Source: Phycisphaerae bacterium (GTDB lineage Bacteria > Planctomycetota > Phycisphaerae > UBA1845 > UTPLA1). Taken from it: a stretch of DNA of 64,000 bases. Positions 60,001-64,000 of the stretch are shown here, piece after piece. Position 1 is the stretch's first letter; every line of letters begins with the position of its first letter. The DNA is taken from positions 434,001 through 498,000 of the forward strand of contig DATEMU010000012.1 in assembly GCA_035275405.1 (NCBI GenBank). The letters run 5' to 3'. The notes under the pieces are model-generated. The model saw only the letters and a program-made list of their open reading frames with translations. It searched no databases and was not told where the DNA came from. A program made the position numbers and the translations under genes.

Positions 60001-63000
60001 GTGAAGCCGGCGAGGGAGACACGATTTATATCGCGTGTGGAAATTCGAACGTGGCCGGCGGGCAATTTGAATTCACGGGTTCGCCCCGGCCGGTCATCGT
60101 ACCGGCGACGGACCCGTTGGATGAACCCTTGCATTATGTGCTGACGGTGACTTCGTTCACCACAGGTTGCATCAGCTGTCCGGCGACTTGTCCCGGCGGT
60201 TCAAACGCTGAAGGCGAGGCCATTTGCGAGGATTCCAACGATCCTGGAACGGTGGACGCCCTGGGTCCCCAGGATACTTTTAACGGCGGCTGCTTCGCGG
60301 TTCCCCCGACCTTTAACTACCCGTTGATTACGTGCAGCACGACGCCGTACGTCATTTGCGGCAAGGCCGGAAACTTCCGAAATCCGTTCCCGTGCGACGC
60401 ACCGGCGGATTGTCCAAATACCGAGCCTTGTGCCGGTGGTGCGTGCGAAGACGCTTCGTTCATTAATCGCGATACCGACTGGTATAAAGTGGAGGTGTTG
60501 ACGGCAGCGACCATCCGCTGGCGCGCCGTGTCCATGGAATTTGCGCCGGAAATGGCGATCATCGGTGACCCGTCGGGCGATTGCCAGAACGCGGTGACCC
60601 TGGCCTTCGACTCTATTACGTTCCCCTGTGAGCCGCCGACCGGCACCGCGAACACGCTGGAAGTGACGGCCGCGGTGTGCGCCGGGACGTACTACGTGTA
60701 CGTCGCTCCGAACGTGTTCGGAGGCGTCGGCGAGGCGCCGTGCAGCGCGGACTACACCGTGGAATTGTCGTGCGAGCCGTTCGTGCAACTTGCCGAATGC
60801 TGTCCGGGCGACATGAATAACGACGGTAAGGTCAACGGTCGCGATATTTCCAAGTGGATCGACACGTTGTTCTTCCCGCCGACGATCTTTGACGAATTCC
60901 AGGGATGTTTCGCGGCGAACTTCTGCCGCGGAGACCTTTCGAACGATGGTCAGATCACGCTGGCCGGCGATCTCAACCCGTTCGTGAACCTGCTGGTTCA
61001 ATTGAGCAAGCCGGTTTGTACTCCGGTCGGGGCGGATTGCTTCGATCCAGCCTCGGGCCAGCCTCCGGGTCCGCTGGAGACCGGCGAGGTCGGCGCGGTG
61101 CAAAGCGACATTGATACGAGCAATGACCGCCGCGCGGCCGATTGCTTCTGTCCAACTGAGAATGGCGTCATCACCAATATTTGTTGGTGGGGCACCTATC
61201 TGAACGTGGCGGGTGATGAGTGCGGACCTGAACCGGATTGCTTCAAGGTGACGTTCCGCAACAACAATAACGGCGCGGGCCGCTGCCCTGGCACGGTTCT
61301 CGCTCCCGGCGCCCTCGCTCCGGATGGGTGGCAATTCCTCGACTCCGGCACCGGCGCGGTGACGCGGACGGCGACCGGTGGGACGATCGCTCCGACCGGC
61401 ACGACCGAGGGCGGTACCGTTACGGAATATGCCTACACGGCAACGCTGGCGGTTCCGATTGCGGTAACAGCCGGCCAATGCCTGTGGATTGAAATCGTCA
61501 ACGATACTCCGGTCAGCGATTGCAAGTGGTATTGGGAGACGTCGCCGCTGGGCGATTCCCTCCACGCGGAAATCGATGTCGACACGGCCCCGCCGGAAGG
61601 CGATCCGCCGTCGGGAACCCTGCCGACCGATTACAGCGCGTGCAGCAGCGTAAATGTCGTCGCCTTGGATATGGCGTTCAGCCTCGGCGTCCGCATCGAC
61701 AAGGAAGGCTGCGGGCCGCCCCCGGGCCGGTGCTGCTACGACATCGCGCCGCTCGGCACGCTCGATTGTCTCGTTACTACGAAGGATCGCTGCGAGGCGA
61801 TTTACTTCGGCGAGTGGGTCGAAGGCGGAAGCTGTCCGCCGAGTCCGGCGTGCACCGTGGGCCGGTGCTGTTATATCAATCCGGCGAATCCGACGCAGAC
61901 CCTCTGCGCGAATACCATGAAGTCCACATGCGACAATCTCGACCAAACATCGCCGCAGCTTTCGCCGCGACCGGGCCTCTGGACGGCCGCCACGACCTGT
62001 GCGACGGCGTGCCCGACCGGTCACTGCTGCTCGGGTGATCCGGCGGCGTGCACGATCGAGACCGAGATTCGCTGTCTGGACCTGGGCGGGACCGCCTGGT
62101 CCGCCGGGACGAACTGCACCGGCTTCACCTGCCCGACGGCGATTTGCGACGACGGCGCTCGATGCCAGACGCCGCACGTTCTCAGCAACGTGCAGCAGGG
62201 CGGCTACGTGAGCGACGCCGACAATTCAACGTTGACGGCGGATGATTTCCGGCCCAATGCCAATGGGACCATCAGTCAGATTTGCTGGCGCGGGTTCCAT
62301 TCGTCCAACGGCTGCGACGGCGGCGTCGGCGGTGCGGAAACCTTCCGCGTCAGGTTCTTCCGAACGACCGGCAGCCTCCCCGATATCACTCAACAACTCG
62401 GCGGGGATTACAACGTGACTCCGGCCAAGACGATTCCGATCCCGAACGAGGCGTCGGGCGGTACGCTCAACAGCCAGCAGTACAAATACGATGCGTTCCT
62501 CAATCCACCGATCAGCGTGAGCGCCGGCCAGTGTTACTGGGTAGAGATCCAGAACACGACGGTCGCTGCTTCGTGCGTCTGGTTGTGGGCCACATCGACC
62601 GAGGGCAATAACCGCGCGGCCATCCGCAACACGGGCGGAGGCGCGTTTAACTATCAGCTCCTCGATCGCGACCTGGCGTTCTGCCTTGGATTGGTGAGCG
62701 TGAACGCGGCGAGTTGTGCATACACCCCGGCGGTCCCGACGAACAACGCTTGTGCGTCGGCGATCCTCATTAGCACCAACGTGACGGTGGTCGGTACGAC
62801 CATTGGCGCGACGCGTGACGGAACGGCACAGTGTGGAAATTCCAACACGACTGCCGGCGACGTCTGGTATCGAGTCAATTCCGGCCCCGATATCGGAATT
62901 AGCCCGAATAGAACGATGACCATCGCGCTATGCGGCATCGGAACGACGTATGACTCGGTGATCTCGGCCCACCAAACCGTTCCGGCGGTCCCGGTGGAAT

Positions 63001-63239
63001 GTCCGGGAACCACGGGTACATCGACGCTTCCGACGACGCAACATTGCGACGATGAGGGCTGCACGACGGGCTTGGGAACCAACCAGCTCTTCTTCCCGAA
63101 CCGCCAGGCCCGCAAAGTCCTGCCCGATGCGTCCATCAACCCGAACACGGATTACCTTATTCGTGTCGCGGGCAAGGAAGCTACCGGGAACCAAGGGCCG
63201 GCGAAGGGTGTCTTCAGGCTCATTGTGACCCGACCGTAA
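57063..63239 (+). CDS. Giant Cys-rich exported protein with PPC-like, repeated beta and dockerin-like modules
   Basis: This is a 2058-residue exported protein of unknown role. The signal peptide (KRTTVALGLTVSACMCWAIATATA) is clear. Short Cys modules recur (GACCNRD, TGACCEES, GRCCFYD, GRCCYDI, GRCCYIN, GHCCSGD, each followed by a further set of Cys). Two regions resemble PPC domains (about 440-540 with SDWYQIVL, and 1135-1235 with TDWYKVEV). A dockerin-like pair lies inside the chain, not at the end (about 1246-1310, GDMNNDGKVNGRD and GDLSNDGQITLAG). Two long homologous domains follow at about 1355-1540 and 1700-1880 (ICWWGTY/ICWRGFH, QCLWIEI/QCYWVEI). No LPxTG or PEP-CTERM anchor is seen. It probably forms an extracellular or surface layer. 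Confidence 0.85.
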   Translation: MGKRTTVALGLTVSACMCWAIATATAGEGAQPAGKKVVDPRSRFTVTPNKIQLSEEQLRINESAVDTRDRSYLIQSRPRDISDVLPTWPAVAPLGTREQQLLGGPRNVGTLHCQFEPCTNQIYENTGGNSIGSFGDPDNIPLCDDVNFLPSSTDRFVCRINVSVGGITGGGATDSFTMSMRSGNFLPICPDDPASLVLFCETRNFQLVNPPVIVTFDMDPPILIDSNFVWICMQSENGDAAWSISTTAEQGFTEDDIVIPNTVRVWPDCEPGNGGTGFCEDLGAGQTDDYFFYGGPPTIAGMYIEIFANPGPLGACCNRDNEPATCADSVTRAACIALSSTAKWKEGVCADFDDTTPLCTTCLTEADCLTADPGGSAEPNCGPGYVDVTNQGCEAAPNAFEALACGESVCGTAGTFQSFCTADTDCNQGVTCVSSVCQGSDDARDSDWYQIVLTQDTAVTVTIEARFDVEAILVQNGGDPQNCVADPTFLNFATGKACDVVTINRCLPAGTWWVRVRPDAFSGVACSTRYLITLSCGSCSLPTGACCEESEAGCAQLAQIACEGRGGQYLGDNTTCGVEGADCPGIPSNDACEDKISLTALAVSLTFDTSFANDTDLPPAGQDVPAACEFGNNTAPLPAIRQDVFYNYRIPTVYNGVAVQSGVLVISTFGFEAENEGGGGLDTFVVVYGDAVAQGGGQACGATLCEEAQIACSDDRLNDGTEFKRNSLSHLELPVEINSNQFFDPGDCIKIRVGRGRAGVVPSRPLGGPGFLNIDFIPTSPAPFVQGAGGTGRCCFYDSGTEAVACQISNVDTDCNNAGGFYRQFTDFNQGDPLGLEDYAGCKSDPCPETGDACYTAINLNAEFGGGSGVLTRDTHGILWCKYTVPVGVTGVLFESCGSDGFFNPFVGVFTASAFNASTGDCVIPASTQTWPDNPTALALQDDCTADQADSSIQSSCIGPINFTGNFCACIPVGAADPTGEAGEGDTIYIACGNSNVAGGQFEFTGSPRPVIVPATDPLDEPLHYVLTVTSFTTGCISCPATCPGGSNAEGEAICEDSNDPGTVDALGPQDTFNGGCFAVPPTFNYPLITCSTTPYVICGKAGNFRNPFPCDAPADCPNTEPCAGGACEDASFINRDTDWYKVEVLTAATIRWRAVSMEFAPEMAIIGDPSGDCQNAVTLAFDSITFPCEPPTGTANTLEVTAAVCAGTYYVYVAPNVFGGVGEAPCSADYTVELSCEPFVQLAECCPGDMNNDGKVNGRDISKWIDTLFFPPTIFDEFQGCFAANFCRGDLSNDGQITLAGDLNPFVNLLVQLSKPVCTPVGADCFDPASGQPPGPLETGEVGAVQSDIDTSNDRRAADCFCPTENGVITNICWWGTYLNVAGDECGPEPDCFKVTFRNNNNGAGRCPGTVLAPGALAPDGWQFLDSGTGAVTRTATGGTIAPTGTTEGGTVTEYAYTATLAVPIAVTAGQCLWIEIVNDTPVSDCKWYWETSPLGDSLHAEIDVDTAPPEGDPPSGTLPTDYSACSSVNVVALDMAFSLGVRIDKEGCGPPPGRCCYDIAPLGTLDCLVTTKDRCEAIYFGEWVEGGSCPPSPACTVGRCCYINPANPTQTLCANTMKSTCDNLDQTSPQLSPRPGLWTAATTCATACPTGHCCSGDPAACTIETEIRCLDLGGTAWSAGTNCTGFTCPTAICDDGARCQTPHVLSNVQQGGYVSDADNSTLTADDFRPNANGTISQICWRGFHSSNGCDGGVGGAETFRVRFFRTTGSLPDITQQLGGDYNVTPAKTIPIPNEASGGTLNSQQYKYDAFLNPPISVSAGQCYWVEIQNTTVAASCVWLWATSTEGNNRAAIRNTGGGAFNYQLLDRDLAFCLGLVSVNAASCAYTPAVPTNNACASAILISTNVTVVGTTIGATRDGTAQCGNSNTTAGDVWYRVNSGPDIGISPNRTMTIALCGIGTTYDSVISAHQTVPAVPVECPGTTGTSTLPTTQHCDDEGCTTGLGTNQLFFPNRQARKVLPDASINPNTDYLIRVAGKEATGNQGPAKGVFRLIVTRP

Positions 63240-63264
63240 TAGCGGTCCGAACAGTTAAGTTTTC

Positions 63265-63305
63265 ACCGGCCTCCGAAGTGACATGCTTCGGAGGCCGGTT
63301 TTTTT
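63265..63305 (+). terminator. Intrinsic terminator after the giant exported protein gene
   Basis: ACCGGCCTCCGAAG (63265-63278) and CTTCGGAGGCCGGT (63286-63299) form a perfect 14-base stem with a 7-base loop, followed directly by a run of Ts to 63305. It lies 25 bases after the stop codon and in front of a convergent gene. Confidence 0.92.
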
Positions 63306-63357
63306 GGCGAAAATCGCGCGGCAGGAGATTGGTCGGGGGCGGAAACGAGAATTCGGC

Positions 63358-64000
63358 TCAGCGTGTTCGCCCGGCGACCACGTCGAATTGCCAGAGCGCT
63401 TTGACGTCGCGGAGTCGATCGAGCGACCACATCTGGTCCAGGAGCCGGTCCTGGGCTCGGGCGGACACAACGCCTTCGGCAAGAGTGCGGAACTTTCGCT
63501 CGACCTCGTCGTCGGACATGGGGTTGCCGGCGTGGCCGCGCGGGTATTTGACGGTTTTTTCGTAGACCCTGCCGTCCGCCATGCGGACCTTGAGCCGGTT
63601 GGGGATGCCGTCGGGGTAACCGCGATTGAGGTCGGCGGCTTCAACAATGGTCGTGTGGTCGAGGAGCTTGAGGTACTTCTTGTCGGTGAACTTTTTCGGC
63701 GAGAAGGTCTCCCGCGTGACGTCGCCGTCGATCAGGGCGGCGACGGTCATGTAGCCCATGCTATGGTCGGCCGTCTCGCGGCTGGTAGGGCGCCATTTTT
63801 CAGGCTCGCTACCGATGATGGAGACGGCGGCCTCGAAAGACTCCATTTCCAGCTTGCGGATGTCCTTCCAGGTGTAGCCGTCGTCGAGAAAGCGGCGGCG
63901 GATCTGGAGGGCCGCGTCGATCGAACTTTGGGCGTGGTATTCCGCGGGCCAAAACTTGATGTAGGTCTTGTTGATCATGTAGCCGGTCGATTTGGAGCCG
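63358..64000 (-). CDS. MmgE/PrpD family protein, C-terminal part (5' end outside window)
   Basis: MmgE/PrpD proteins include 2-methylcitrate dehydratase and relatives. The frame enters from the right edge (reading GSKSTGY) and continues MINKTYIKFWPAEYHAQSSI, the family block KxxP.. .HA...ID.A. Later SMGYMTVAALIDGDVT and NRLKVRMADGRVYEK match the C-terminal domain. The visible 214 residues are about half of the usual 450-500. The real start lies beyond the window, so an ATG at 63978 should not be taken as it. Substrate cannot be inferred. Confidence 0.88.
   Translation of the reverse strand, partial: GSKSTGYMINKTYIKFWPAEYHAQSSIDAALQIRRRFLDDGYTWKDIRKLEMESFEAAVSIIGSEPEKWRPTSRETADHSMGYMTVAALIDGDVTRETFSPKKFTDKKYLKLLDHTTIVEAADLNRGYPDGIPNRLKVRMADGRVYEKTVKYPRGHAGNPMSDDEVERKFRTLAEGVVSARAQDRLLDQMWSLDRLRDVKALWQFDVVAGRTR

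Noticed and set aside
60201-62177. 658-codon minus-strand frame within the giant protein gene
   Set aside because: It has the same shadow composition (Arg/Ala/Val-rich) and no motif. The plus-strand frame has clear modules.

Overview
The window looks like chromosomal DNA of a GC-rich Gram-negative-type bacterium, most probably a planctomycete. The support is indirect. There are large cysteine-rich exported proteins with dockerin-like and thrombospondin-3-like calcium motifs, a kinase with a C-terminal membrane and helical-repeat part, secretin and RND systems that imply an outer membrane, and many short palindromic repeats of the kind I associate with planctomycete genomes. The ribosomal operon lacks rpmD and infA. 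There is no rRNA, prophage, insertion sequence or CRISPR array. Lineage below phylum cannot be set from this sequence alone.

Layout. 1-11257 (+) is the spc/alpha ribosomal operon: rplN (cut by the window edge), rplX, rplE, rpsN, rpsH, rplF, rplR, rpsE, rplO, secY, adk, map, rpmJ, rpsM, rpsK, rpsD, rpoA, rplQ, followed by a HIT-family gene. 11313-14240 (+) is a large secreted beta-propeller-like protein. 14385-16904 (-) is an ECF sigma factor / anti-sigma-like / beta-propeller lipoprotein operon. 17090-19756 (-) is a membrane Ser/Thr kinase-like protein with degraded catalytic motifs. 19909-25477 (+) is an RND efflux pair plus an FAH-family enzyme. 25549-37905 (+) is a dense type IV pilus / type II secretion-like assembly locus (PilZ, PilB, PilC, five pilin-like proteins, a PilM-PilN fusion, PilO, PilP, secretin, TPR lipoprotein, HDOD). 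38091-40898 (+) is a secreted BNR/TSP3/dockerin protein. 40954-42322 (+) holds a PIG-L deacetylase and LemA. 42345-46709 (-) holds a PIN toxin-antitoxin pair, a nucleotidyltransferase / degenerate radical-SAM protein and a Maf-type glycosyltransferase. 46830-49186 (+) is an exported endonuclease-like protein and pilT. 49222-53254 (-) holds thiL, tsaE, rph, a lipoprotein and rdgB. 53344-56490 (+) holds ispD, a TPR lipoprotein, ygfZ and tRNA-Lys. 57063-63239 (+) is a 2058-residue Cys-rich exported protein. The window ends in the C-terminal part of an MmgE/PrpD-family gene (-).

Working together: the pil locus and the separate pilT make a near-complete envelope fibre machine, with PilZ and HDOD proteins at its ends as possible signalling inputs. 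No prepilin peptidase is in view. The RND pair lacks its outer-membrane partner here. The Maf/nucleotidyltransferase pair suggests surface (flagellin-like) glycosylation.

The most unusual signal is a population of short palindromic repeats from several families. One (GCACCGGCTA-N-TAGCCGGTGC) sits 16-23 nt before the start codons of four ribosomal genes and pilC. Copies of this family and another lie inside coding sequence and form the basic leader peptides of three consecutive pilin-like proteins. Other repeat families appear in frame in a lipoprotein signal peptide, RdgB, an anti-sigma-like protein and the tail of a sigma factor.
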